Positions 46,007 through 56,634 of a stretch of 56,636 nt of DNA are shown in pieces. This stretch comes from Lichtheimia corymbifera B2541 (taxonomy: Eukaryota; Mucoromycota; Mucoromycetes; Mucorales; Lichtheimiaceae): NCBI GenBank assembly GCA_000697475.1, contig JNEU01000709.1:1-56636 (forward strand). Reading direction: 5' to 3'. Under the pieces are notes generated by a model, which ran no database searches, was not told where the DNA came from, and saw only the letters and a list, made by a program, of their open reading frames with translations. A program made the translations under genes and the position numbers. Every line of letters starts with the position of its first letter. The first letter of the stretch is position 1.

Positions 46007-47238
46007 CTATAACTGCGACTTGAGATGATGGATATTCATAGCACCAAGTAGTTCACGCAACATTTCCAATGTGGGCACGTTCACGCCATGTTCCTTTGCG
46101 CTACGCACGGCTGTACCAACAATCACTTCTACTTCCATCGGTTGTTGACGTTCAATATCCAGTTGCCTAGACAACAACAATATTTCAGTGATGTGTGTTG
46201 ACACCATTGTATATCAGGGTCAACTTACATGGATGGCTTGTAGTTGGGTGCACCATTGGCGGTCATTTTGATGATATTGTCAAAGACTTCTTCGGCATTG
46301 TACTCTTTCTTAGTGGCTGCTGAAGCTGTTGCTGTATATTCGTGAATCAAACGTCGTACAATACCCAAGGCTGCTTCGTTCTCCATGACTTGTGTTGTGT
46401 CGAGACGCAAGATAGCACACACTGGATTGAATGCACCATTCCAGAAAAGCTTTTCCCATCGAGCTTCTTCAATATCATCCACAGGATCGACTTGGACACC
46501 TCCCTTTGTCAAACATTCCTTGAACAATGTGCAAGCAGCTTCGGAATCGACAGTACAGCCACGATAAGTGCCCACCCTGAGATATTCAAAGGCTTTCATT
46601 TCCACTTTGCCAGGTCCCACTTGATTCGCACCAATGTACGCGACAACTGATACAAGTGGATTCTTTGGAAAACGCTTCACAATGGGTGGCTCCACACCTA
46701 TAATGCATAGCTTTAGCATATCTTGTGACACCTGTCATCTCAACATACCCTCTCGCACTCTTACCGAATCCATTTTGAATAAGCACAATAGTTGTCTTGC
46801 CTTCTTCTACTGCAGGGGCTATGATCTCACCCGTATCGTAAACGTCTAGAAGCGCCTTCAAGGTCACAACGATAAAGTCAAACGGTCCAAACGCCTTGGC
46901 CTCCTCAACAGTACGCACCACTATGCCAATGTGGTAAGTTGGTTTACCTTTGCCATTGCCATACTCTTCTCTCGCTCTCTTCATTTACCATGGTGCGGCT
47001 TGAAGACGCCATTACCGAACTTGGGTGACACAATTTCGAAGCCATGGTCGAGTACTGCTTGATAGTTTGAGCGACAGACAGTGGTGACCTCGCACGTTTG
47101 GGCAAGACGCCAAGAATAAATAGATCCAACTGCTCCAGTACCGACTATGGAATATATATATTCGTCAGTATGCATGCATACGTAAATAAAGCATACTATT
47201 TTACCTGTGAGAATACGAATGGGTGATGAGTTAGCCAT
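46007..47238 (-). CDS. 2-dehydropantoate 2-reductase (ketopantoate reductase)
   Basis: NADPH-dependent enzyme that makes pantoate for vitamin B5 and CoA synthesis. Five exons: 47238-47205, 47144-46989, 46920-46765, 46697-46229 and 46166-46007, total 324 residues. The Rossmann glycine motif GTGAVG is at 13-18, split from the start by the first intron. VVTLKALLDV and VLIQNGFG mark the NADPH/substrate region. EKLFWNGAFNPVCAILRLDT contains the conserved Lys and Asn residues of the catalytic domain, and EVEVIVGTAVRSAKEHGVNVPTL the family's terminal helices. Fungal genomes carry several members of this family, so a related dehydrogenase role is possible. It sits next to two acyl-CoA genes on the same strand. 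Confidence 0.85.
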
Positions 47239-47475
47239 AAAAGAGATAACGGGGGGGGGGAAAGAAGAAGGGTAATGGTGGGTTTCTGGATGACAAATGG
47301 TTTTCACCACGCTCTCTTTACTCTTTGGGCGTCCCATTCAACCATTCTTCACATTTCCGAGGCAACGGCCGTAGTACAAGCGGCATACAATTATCCACAA
47401 ACAAAGACAATCCAAACATGTTGTTGCTTTTAAGCATAGTACATTTACATATAATAAAACATAAGTGTGATTCAA

Positions 47476-49952
47476 CTAATTGGGAGCAACACGAGAAGTA
47501 AGGGGCTTGATGTACTTTTCGTGGTAAGGTGTCTTTCGCATGCTGTTGGGTGCCTGGAGGACAGTATCGAAATAAGCTTTTAACCCCGAAGGATATGATT
47601 AGTTTGGAAATTGTGGGGTTGGTATGGCGTTCAATCACTTACCCTCGTAGATCTTGCCATCATATTTGCCAATAGGTGACTTGAGAGCAAAGTCGGGGAA
47701 GTTGAATGCATCGGTGAGACCAATCACCTGCTTACGAAGGCTCTTGGTGGTCTATTGGAAAGAAAAATAAGACTCGCATCATGGCGGCATTATATGCAAT
47801 GACTACTTACATCAAGATACAAATCTTCGATATCCTTGACTTGCTGTGGTGAAAGGAAGCCTTCCTTGAAACCTTGGTCGCTGTAGCGGTGGAGAGTGTA
47901 AATACCCCACATCACAGTCAATCGTCGCATGATAGCATGTACGCTAGGATTGACACCTTCATCTGGCTTGGATCCACCATACTTGGAGACTGCATCACTG
48001 AAAATGAAAGCGGCACAGTGCAATTCGGCAGCACGCACCATATCCATCAACAAATCATTGGATGCCTTGCCCTTGCCCATAGCTTGATGAATGCTGTAGA
48101 ACTACACATTTAGGTTGCTTGTGAGTTGGATGGTCAAATTTAGACGCACATGACTTACTCTCTTGACAAGAATGGCAAAAAGGGCATCTTCAATGAGACG
48201 CACGTCCTTGACAGCTTCATTAAGATCACGCACAGGCCACGAAGGTGTGGCAAGATACTCCTTGGCACGCATAAAGTAATGAGTGGAGCTCTTAAACTTG
48301 AGTTCAGGATATTCATTGTGTTCGAGTTTACGAGCAAGTTGGCGGACATAAATACGTGCAGCCTGCTGCAACAAGACAACATTATCACCAGCACCAGTAG
48401 TCATGACACCCCAGTCATTGATGATTTGGCTGATACCATTGTAGGCGGAATAAGCATGACCACCACAGGCACGACGAGATGTTTCAAGGATTTCGGAACC
48501 ATACCAACCGGCCATACCCTTGAGACAAGCTGAGATGGCATGCATATCACTCATGTGGTTCAAGAAATCCATGGGATCCATTTCACCACCTGCAGTAAGC
48601 ACATTGTATTGGTTGTACACGGTATCGGAAGCCGAATTGAGCATATGCAGGAACGAGATCAATGGGATGATTTGCGAATAGTGCGATTGGTAGTCCATAA
48701 TTTGCTGGTTATGGTGTCCTTGACGACGCACCACACCATAACGTGTAGCAATGGTCAATGCTTGACCTGCCAATTGGGTTGTGCTCAAGATCAATGTAAG
48801 ACGTTCAGGGATCAGTGTCGCATACATCACAGCAGGGCTTGGTGGTGGAGTATAGGAGCCATCACGTTCAAGCTTGGCCCATTTTTGAAGCATGTGAGAG
48901 CGTGGCACACGCACCTTATGGAATTGAATCCAGCCATTGTCGACACCTTGATGTCCATGCTTCTTACCAATATCACCAATCTTGACATTGGGCATCAATT
49001 CACCCGTAAACTTGTCACGCAGTTGCACCACAAACCAGTTGTGGCCCACGGATTCACCATTAATAACCGTTTGAGAGATCACCACGGCATGTGTTGAAGT
49101 TTGACCAGATCCACCGATCCACCACTTTGTCGACGTGATGGTAGGTGATTCAATCACGAATTCGTCGGTAGCTTGATCGTAGGTAGCGGTGGTTTCGATA
49201 TCTCTTAATGCTGAACTATGACCGAGCTCAGTCTAATATCACGTGTGAATACCTTGCATTTGAAAATTGAATCCAATATGAGATATTACCATAGCAAAGC
49301 AGCCGTAGATGCGATAATGATCAATGTCATCCACCCATTGCTTTGCTTGTTCCTTATCACCAAGCATGGTTACCACGTTACGGAAAAGGTACTGGTGCAC
49401 GAAAATACGCATGGAATAACTTGGCGAGTAAAGGTTAACTGCCTTGGCGATTGCAAAGCCCATCTCGGGATCATCCTTGAATCTGGTTTGCATAAGCTCA
49501 GTAGTGCGGCGAATTTGGCACATGGTGCTATGCAGATTATCATTCAGTCACAACTCGAATTCAAATGGGCATAGTGTGTCACTCACAATTCACGCCATTC
49601 GTCTCTAGAAAACTCGAGGATGTTGCGTGGAGGCTGGGCGATAAGCTCAGGGTCAGATTTCACGATCTCAAACGCTTTTTTCTATCGTCTTCAATGTTAA
49701 TATATATAGTGATAATAAAGATTGCTGCTGTGTTTATAGTACCTGGAGTTCGTATTCTTTGTCACCACCCACGTAAAGACGTGTCAAGGCTTCAATGTCA
49801 AAGTCTGCTGCAGCACGTTCGGCAGCCATATCCTTGGGTGCTTCAAGTGACATGGTCGAAGGTGTCATATTGAGCTGGCTCTTGATTTGTTCAAGACGTT
49901 CCAGAGCGGCTTTGGCATCGGGTGCTGTTGAATCCTTGAGAGGGATGGTCAT
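47476..49952 (-). CDS. Acyl-CoA oxidase
   Basis: Flavoenzyme of the first step of peroxisomal fatty acid beta-oxidation, producing enoyl-CoA and hydrogen peroxide. Seven exons: 49952-49743, 49681-49587, 49527-49290, 49232-48159, 48101-47811, 47751-47643 and 47576-47476, total 705 residues. It has an N-terminal acyl-CoA oxidase domain (ILEFSRDEWRE), then TELGHSSALRDIETTATYD and SPTITSTKWWIGGSG (FAD contacts), RLTLILSTTQLAGQALTIATRY, and ACGGHAYSAYNGISQIINDW near the catalytic region. The C-terminus is KPLTSRVAPN, so no SKL-type PTS1 signal is present, as in some yeast Pox proteins. Substrate chain length cannot be told from sequence. All junctions are phase-consistent. Confidence 0.94.
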
Positions 49953-50441
49953 GACAAAAAGTGAAAAGAAGCGTTGAAGGGGGAAGAGAGAAACGTGAAA
50001 GGGAAAGAAAAAAGAAAGATAAAAGGATTTGGTGGATGATGGAGTTATTAAAAATGTGGGGTGTACTAAGCGTGTGCTCTCACGATGGTAAGCATGAACA
50101 TGCGCTGTATAGCATGATTATTGTATACAGACGACGTTGAATAATACACGCGCATATACACACACATATCCATTTCCCCATCATTGTATTATTGGATCTT
50201 GTATTGTTTTCAGTAAGCGTTTTCCCATCACACACTGCAAAGGCTACCGCTTGGGGTCGCTGACACTGGATGCATGTGAAAAACGGCATGCTTTGTGTCA
50301 CATGGGATCAAGCATTTACTTTGTGGGGTTGTTCGGGGTCTTTGCATGATGCTGATTTTGAAAATAGGTACTCAATCTGATATGGCGTAATCGAAGTGTA
50401 TTGTATATTAATGCAAATAATACTCCTTTTATCGGCATCTA
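49953..50441. other. Intergenic region upstream of acyl-CoA oxidase
   Basis: 489 bp. The part next to the oxidase start (49955-50030) is purine-rich, so CT-rich on the sense strand. No gene is seen. Confidence 0.5.
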
Positions 50442-52483
50442 CTAAGGTCGGTATGGTACTCTAGGGCCATTGATTCTAACTCTGGCTACGCGATGAGGCA
50501 GCACATTGTCGTACATTGATCTGACCCATTCACAAAGCAATGGTCGAGTATCACGAGGGTCAATGATATCAGGAATATCAAACATCTCGGCAGTGCGGAT
50601 AGGTGAGCGTACAGCTTCGAATTGGGCCATCAAGCTATTGTATAACTCTTGTCGTTTTTCTCCTGCGGCATCCAATTCACGGCGATAGGCAGCCTAATTG
50701 GAAATACATGGATGAACATCTTTGTTTATATAAAAACGTCGTAGTGTGGCACAACTTACATAAATACCACCTTCAAGTGGTAAACTTCCCCAATCACCGC
50801 TCGGCCAAGACACACGCATGTTGGGCACACGATTATCGACAAATGCAGCACCTGCAACACCAAACACCTTCCGCAAAACAACCGTGAAATAAGGCACGTC
50901 GCATTGGTACAAAGCTGCAGTCAATGTTGAGCCATAGCGAATGGTACTATATGCATAACATATAACGTTAGTATGATAGCAAAAGAAGACCATTAAAGGG
51001 TATAAAACCTACGCTTCTTTTTCTGCCTTGGTACCGACAGCAAAACCAGCATAGTCTGCAAAGTCAATGATGGGTATACCAAAGGTGTCGCATAGATCAA
51101 TGTGGCGGCGGAACTTGTTGCAACTTGCAGCGGTAAGCACACTTCCATTCTTGGTACAATCAAATGTCAAAATGCCGACAGGATAGCCATCGATGCGAGC
51201 CAAACCACAAACAGCACCATCACCCCAACGTGCACCAATTTCGAACCAGGAGCCCTTGTCAAAGACGCGGGTTAAGATATCACGGACTTGGTACATGCGT
51301 TGACGTCTTCGTGGAACAATATTGAGAAGCTCATCATCACGACGGAACACAGGATCATTGGACGTGGTGCGTGGAGGAAGCTCAAAGTTGTTGTTGGGCA
51401 TGTAACTCAGGAACTGGCGAATTTGTGCAAAGCACTCTTGTTCATCGGCAGCCAGGTTATCAAAGGTACCATTGGATGTATGCAAAAGTGCTCCACCAAG
51501 CGACTTTTTGGTGACAGTCTCATAAGTCGCATTAGCAACAACCGGAGGACCAGCTGCAAATAAAGAACCAACATTTTCGGCAACCACTGAGAAATGGGTC
51601 AACGTTGCACGGGCCGCACCAAGACCGACAGCTGCATAAAATTCAAATGAACAATGAACAAATGTGGTTGTTCCTTTTTTTTGTCTTTCAAATAACACGT
51701 ACCAGGTCCCAAAGCTGCAGCAACCACTGGAATCTCTGATAAGCTTGCAATGATATCATGCATTCCCAATAATGGAGGCAAGTAAGTGTATCCATTGTCC
51801 AGCATCAATGTCACTGATCCACCACCACTGCTGCCATCAATAAGACGCACCTGTCAAAATGATATATGTAAGCGCTATATCCATATTTCATTCTCCTAAA
51901 TACTTACAAGAGGTATCTTAAGATTACGAGCACTTTGTTCAGCCATGATCTATATCATAATGGCATGAGATATATAAATATACATAGCGTATATAAGCTA
52001 GACTTACCGATTTACCCCATACTGCACCATCAGCATGACCAGCACGAATAGAAAAGTCGTCGGCAGCTACGATCACAGGTCGGCTATTCACTGTTGCTTT
52101 TCCAGCGATAAAGTTGGCGGGTGTAAATTCCTTGACTGATCCATCTTCATTGTATTTTGCTCTGCCAGCGATAGCACCAATCTCGAGGAAGCTCTCTTCA
52201 TCAACAAATGCATCGACGCGTTCCCGTACCCAAAGTTTGCCCTGAGTCTTTTGACGGATATAGCCATGATCTTCGGGATTCGCTGTGCGGTTCTTATGTT
52301 TGCGTCGATTGATCTCAAGAAGGATATCCTATGACCCATATTGTTAGGATATTGTACGACGCGCATTGACAAGATACCAATCCTTACCTTCCATTCGGAT
52401 TTTTCAAGTGCTTCATCCTTCTGACCAGGTTCCAGATGCTTTGATAAAGCATGAAGTCGATTGGCTGCCTTGCTTGAGGACAT
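50442..52483 (-). CDS. Acyl-CoA carboxylase carboxyltransferase subunit (PCCB/MCCB-like)
   Basis: Carboxyltransferase-domain protein that would move a carboxyl group from biotin to an acyl-CoA. Seven exons: 52483-52388, 52328-52008, 51949-51908, 51850-51703, 51631-51013, 50946-50760 and 50693-50442, total 554 residues. Family landmarks: KLWVRERVDAFVDEESFLEIG, IAAD-type VIVAADDFSIRAG, RLIDGSSGGGSVT (N-terminal oxyanion region), LGPAVGLGAARATLTHFSVV, LGGALLHTSNGTFDNLA, CGLARIDGYPVGILTFD, FGIPIIDFADYAGFAVG, and the C-terminal part with SWPSGDWGSLPLEGG. No biotin carboxylase or biotin-carrier domain is present, so a separate alpha subunit is needed. The substrate (propionyl-, methylcrotonyl- or another acyl-CoA) cannot be settled, and the N-terminus is not a clear mitochondrial presequence. 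Confidence 0.87.
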
Positions 52484-53305
52484 GGGAAAGATAGTGAAGG
52501 ATAATGGATGAAAGAGATAAAAGGTAAAAATAGGTGCGAAAGAAAGAAAAAGAGCCCCTTGTCGTCGTGTGAATGTCTTTTACTAATTGGCTTTGTCCCT
52601 CCACTCGCAACTCAGAACGCACTCTCACCTTGTCTTCGCTCACCCACCCACTCCTCCAAACGATCGCTGGTAATTGAGCATCATAGCTTGCATCGGGCTG
52701 TTGCAAATGGAGCCTTTATCTTGACGCTTGACCTTCAATAACACGACGTGTTCAACACATTGAGGACCAATTCTTGAAAGCACGGAGCAGTATATGAAGG
52801 AAATGGTATTGCAGCACTCGTAAATATCGCACTTTTTGTGTATGACAATTTGAAAAGAAGTGTTTGTGTTGAAAGACGCTTCATATTCATCCCCCCTCCG
52901 CAACTGGTGTTTACTCTCCCACATGCACTCATGCACGTAATTACACAGTTAACGCTTTGAGCAAGCTTGAGTTCTACTGGTATTCTGGAGAGCATGGAAG
53001 GAAAATGATAGTATTGCTAGAGTCTTCAAAATACAAGACGTACCTTTTAGATAATGAAAATATCCATATCTCCCTATATACTCCACAATAAACTAGAAGC
53101 CCCAATTGAAGGCCTTCTTATCACTACCTTTGGAGATCCAGAGCGTGTAATAATAGGCGGTACCCATCTTTATAACCCTCTGGTATTCACATTCATAATA
53201 AGCAAATGCCTTGTGTAATGTCCAACTCTGGAATAATGCGCATAGTAGCGAATTGTATGGGATTGACGAGGACGCTTATATCTTTGATGAAAGTGTCTTG
53301 CATGG
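52484..53305. other. Intergenic region upstream of the carboxyltransferase
   Basis: Promoter side of the carboxyltransferase gene: purine-rich 52485-52555 next to the start. Beyond about 52.6 kb there is only AT-rich sequence without a recognisable gene. Confidence 0.5.
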
Positions 53306-54115
53306 ATGACATTGGACGAGTTAGTCTTTTCAATGCATGCAGCAGCTATTTTGCAATCATGGATGAAGGATGATTATGACGGTAGCAATCATGAATACAA
53401 TGACACGGTGTCCCTAAGTGATCCACCCGTTTCTTCCTCGATTTCAATGCTGCTCCTTTATCATATTTGCGTGATACACATCTACCCGATCATGTGGTAT
53501 TCTTCAAGAATTCCATTGAATGAAACTGTATTCAACATAGATCATACTATCAGCTCATACATGCCCGATGTGGATTACTTGGTTGACTGGATTGAAACGG
53601 GGAATAGGAACTGAAGGACGAAAAGTGAGATCGGATTAGTTACACCACCCTATGATTTTGTACTTCTGTCACAATATGATTACATTCGCTTAAGCTTCCT
53701 GTAGCTCACTTACTGGTAGACAGAAGGCAGTGACAATTCTCGAACGCTTGTATATCATAAGAAGCTTGGCTCACTGTAAGGGTATTTCATTGTGTTCAAG
53801 AAGAATGAGCTGTGATATAATGTTTCTCAAGTACCTGAAGGCACCATGCTCATTTATGACAATTTCAGCTCAGGCGATCTTATGCAACCTTATATCACAA
53901 CGAATCATTCAATACTATCATACGTGGACCTTGCTATAGGCAAACAGGGTAAGGACCCATTATGCGATTTTATTTTACACAAACAGTCTTTCTGCATCTT
54001 TGGCTCTGTTAGGCTCTCGCTACTTGACAATGAACACAGACCACCTTTATGTTTTACATATGCTGAAAGCGTCATCATGCTATATGATGAGTGGTGCTTG
54101 TTCATTGTCAAGTAG
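53306..54115 (+). pseudogene. Possible frame-broken coding remnant
   Basis: Protein-like segments follow one another on the plus strand in different frames: MTLDELVFSMHAAAILQSW from 53306, FLDFNAAPLSYLRDTHLPDH in a shifted frame near 53440, and YNVSQVPEGTMLIYDNFSSG leading to a frame that ends FIVK at 54115. They are separated by stops and shifts that I cannot explain with introns. The last part matches a second copy near the window end (56534-56634). No family is recognised. It could be chance. Confidence 0.25.
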
Positions 54116-54147
54116 CTTGGCCCAGATAGTATAAAAGATGCAGTGGT
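54046..54147 (+). repeat. Direct repeat, copy 1
   Basis: About 100 bp that resembles 56534-56634 in the same orientation, with scattered substitutions and small gaps (shared core includes TTGTTCATTGTCAA). On the plus strand both copies encode an FTY...SV..ML..W.LFIV peptide followed by a stop. Confidence 0.75.
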
Positions 54148-54565
54148 AATAAAACTAATAGGGGCAAGGTTTGAAGGGTTCTTATTGGTGGAGAGTGCAT
54201 GATAGACAATCCCTAAATAGCAAGGTCTGTCTATGATGGCGTGGTTAACAAGCATAAATGATCAGTGCATCCAAGACAACGAGCGGTAATGGTATTATTT
54301 GCCTCTAGGGTTCGTTCTTATATAAGGCTATACATACAAGGTGGATCATGCTGATAGGGCCGTTGTCATAGGTAAGCATTATGATGTATGTAGTTGTGCC
54401 ATAGAGCTCATCATCTTTCTTAGCCGTAATGATTTAAGCTTACAATGGATCAAGCTTCCGTAACAATCAGGGTTGTTGGGTACCATTACTATGGGTTTAT
54501 TAACATTGAAAATACAAGGGTCTATTTAAACATGTATACAATCATTTATTGGCACTATTCATCGT
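54148..54565. other. Unassigned stretch
   Basis: 418 bp, AT-rich, with no gene or repeat that I can support. Confidence 0.4.
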
Positions 54566-55230
54566 CTAATCACCATATGAACAATGAAGCTTTAATGAAT
54601 GTAATATGACAGAAGGAACAATAGCGTCTCGATACAATGATGTGGGTATAATCCAATCTTCCCTTCCGGCCTTCAAATTTCTATCCTTCCTTTCCTTCCA
54701 GATGCCAACCAGTGTATCACAAAGAATCAGTAGGTGTCGTTGTGTCATTGTATTCTTGGTTGCTGCCGTCATAGCATCTTCATCCATGATTGTAAAAGTA
54801 GCTGTCGCATGCATTGACTTGAATGTTGTAATATCATCCATGGTGGTAAATCCTCTCTTGTCAAAGATATAAGCCCTCGTTTCCATGCCATCCAATTCAT
54901 ACAATCCATCATCATCCTCAGCCGTATCCACGTCCTCGTTACTGCTGACGACGAGCCAAGTAGCCAAAGCTACATTCCAGGATCCCACATTACTGCACTT
55001 GATTGCATCCATCCATTCATCCATAACCGTTGCAAGTCCAATAAGAAAGAGCCTCTGTGATCGCTGCTGATATGCTTGCTTTTCCATCTGAGTCTTGGTA
55101 TCTCTCTCCCTTGGTTATTTTCAGTGCTTGTATTGCGGGATACTTGATAGCTGATATGGGACCATCCATTAGAAGTCGTATGCATCATTGCAAGTTGCCA
55201 CACGTAAATAAAGCTGTCTTTAGGCAATGG
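54566..55230 (-). CDS. Unknown protein, probable gene with unresolved 5' end
   Basis: Two candidate exons, 55230-55144 and 55087-54566, joined by a 56 nt intron (GTATCC...CTCAG), a length typical of this window. The junction is in phase and reads GWSHISYQ/MEKQAYQQRSQ. The encoded part is about 202 residues. It is acidic in the middle (SSNEDVDTAEDDDGLYELDG), with hydrophobic stretches LFLIGLATVMDEWMD and HLLILCDTLVGIW, and ends KLHCSYGD. Two stops lie just upstream of 55230, directly before a TAG acceptor, so a further exon is expected; a frame at 55471-55286 starting MPFLKAHTVLHT is one candidate, but I could not join it in phase. I do not recognise the family. It lies next to repeat-rich DNA and may be a decayed gene. 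Confidence 0.4.
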
Positions 55231-55689
55231 CTATCAGCTGTCCACGTGAAGAGGCCGCAAGTAACTTGAGACAATGGAGACCTTGCTAATGGCAGCTGCT
55301 GTTACGGGATGGTTGTGGCAGAGGAGCGTGCTGTAGTAGTAGAGTGACAAGATTGTGAACGCTGCTTGAGACAATAAAGTCATTGCTAATAGTAACTGTT
55401 GGAATGAATGCTGTTTCGTTGGAGTGTGGCATTGGAGTGTGCAATACAGTGTGTGCTTTCAAGAAAGGCATGTGTTGGAGTGGGGTGCACGCGCCATGAG
55501 CTTGCCAATCAGCTCAAGACAATCGGATCAAGATATTCGTAGCATTGACGTGATGCGTTGAAATAGTACAATCGTTCGCAGGTTGTAGTTGTACTTGAAT
55601 GAGGGCAACAGTTGAGAATGGGAGGAGGAAGAGGGCAAGAGGCTGAGAGGGGAAGAAGTGGAAATTAAATAGATCAGACACTGCCTGCA
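55231..55689. other. Unassigned stretch with a short minus-strand frame
   Basis: Holds the minus-strand frame 55471-55286 mentioned as a possible upstream exon of the unknown gene. Two similar phrases (TTGAGACAAT...CATTGCTAAT-like) occur at about 55267-55290 and 55366-55391, a weak local duplication. Confidence 0.4.
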
Positions 55690-56515
55690 CACTGTAAAAT
55701 TGATCCATGACCTTGATTGCCTTTCTCAAACCTGAAACTTACACACAAGGTGCTCTAGGACATGCTGAACAACTTTGTATTAATAAAGAACCCACACTTC
55801 ATTTAAAAATTTCGAAAGGGAGAGCATAATGTGGGATCGACTATAACGGATGGAAATTGGGAAAGCGCCGGATTTATGAAAAAGTCATTTAGTATGTAGT
55901 TTCTTGGGATTCCCCATCTCGCACTTGAAACTTGGTCAGAAGGTACTCTCGCACATGCTGAACAACTTTGTATTAATAAAGAACCCACACTTCATTTAAA
56001 AATTTCGAAAGGGAGAGCATAATGTGGGATCGACTATAACGGATGGAAATTGGGAAAGCGCCGGATTTATGAAAAAGTCATTTAGTATGTAGTTTCTTGG
56101 GATTCCCCATCTCGCACTTGAAACTTGGTCAGAAGGTACTCTCGCACATTCTGATCAACTTCATTCATTTAAAAACCGCATGGTTCATTATGAACATTTT
56201 GAATGCGGGCCAGCCCAAATGTAGGAGAAAAATAGGGTAGACGCTCCTGTTCCCCGAGATTGCCCACCTCGAACCTGAAACTTTCACACAACATCCTTTC
56301 GACCACGTCAAGCAATTTCGTTCTCATAAAGTGCCCAAAGTTCATTATGAAAAACTTGAATGCAGGAGAGACGACGAAGGGTTGGTAACATAAACAGGGT
56401 GTACGGCCGTGCGCGCCGATATTGCCCATGGCGACCTCGCAACTTGGTCAGGAGGTGCTCTCGGGCATGCTGATCAACATCGTTCTTATATAGCCTCTAC
56501 ACATCATTATGGAGA
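55690..56515 (-). repeat. Array of five diverged 160-193 bp tandem units
   Basis: An anchor resembling ACATGCTGATCAACTT recurs near 55760, 55953, 56146, 56305 and 56465, giving spacings of 193, 193, about 159 and about 160 bp. Read on the minus strand, most units encode variants of the same segment, for example DVDQHAREHLLTK, EVDQNVREYLLTK and VVQHVREYLLTK, preceded by NExW.LY.N-like residues and followed by FQVR.G. Stops and shifts break every unit. It looks like decayed coding DNA that was amplified in tandem. Confidence 0.75.
55760..56145. repeat. Perfect 193 bp tandem duplication
   Basis: 55760-55952 and 55953-56145 are identical at every base, within the older diverged array. The identity continues four bases further (ACAT) and then breaks. 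Confidence 0.95.
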
Positions 56516-56533
56516 TTTGGAGAAACGGGCGCC

Positions 56534-56634
56534 TTTATGTTTTTACATATGATATAAGCGTGATGCTACATGACAAGTGGTCTTTGTTCATTGTCAACTA
56601 GCTTGACCCTGATAGAGCGGAAGATGCAGACGGA
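56534..56634 (+). repeat. Direct repeat, copy 2
   Basis: Diverged match of 54046-54147, same orientation, about 2.5 kb downstream. It carries one extra T in a T run and a 3 nt deletion relative to copy 1. It may continue beyond the window edge. Confidence 0.75.

Noticed and set aside
56169..56429. 86-codon minus-strand frame in the right-end array
   Set aside because: Crosses a unit border in a frame different from the conserved unit frame; best explained as part of the decayed repeat array.
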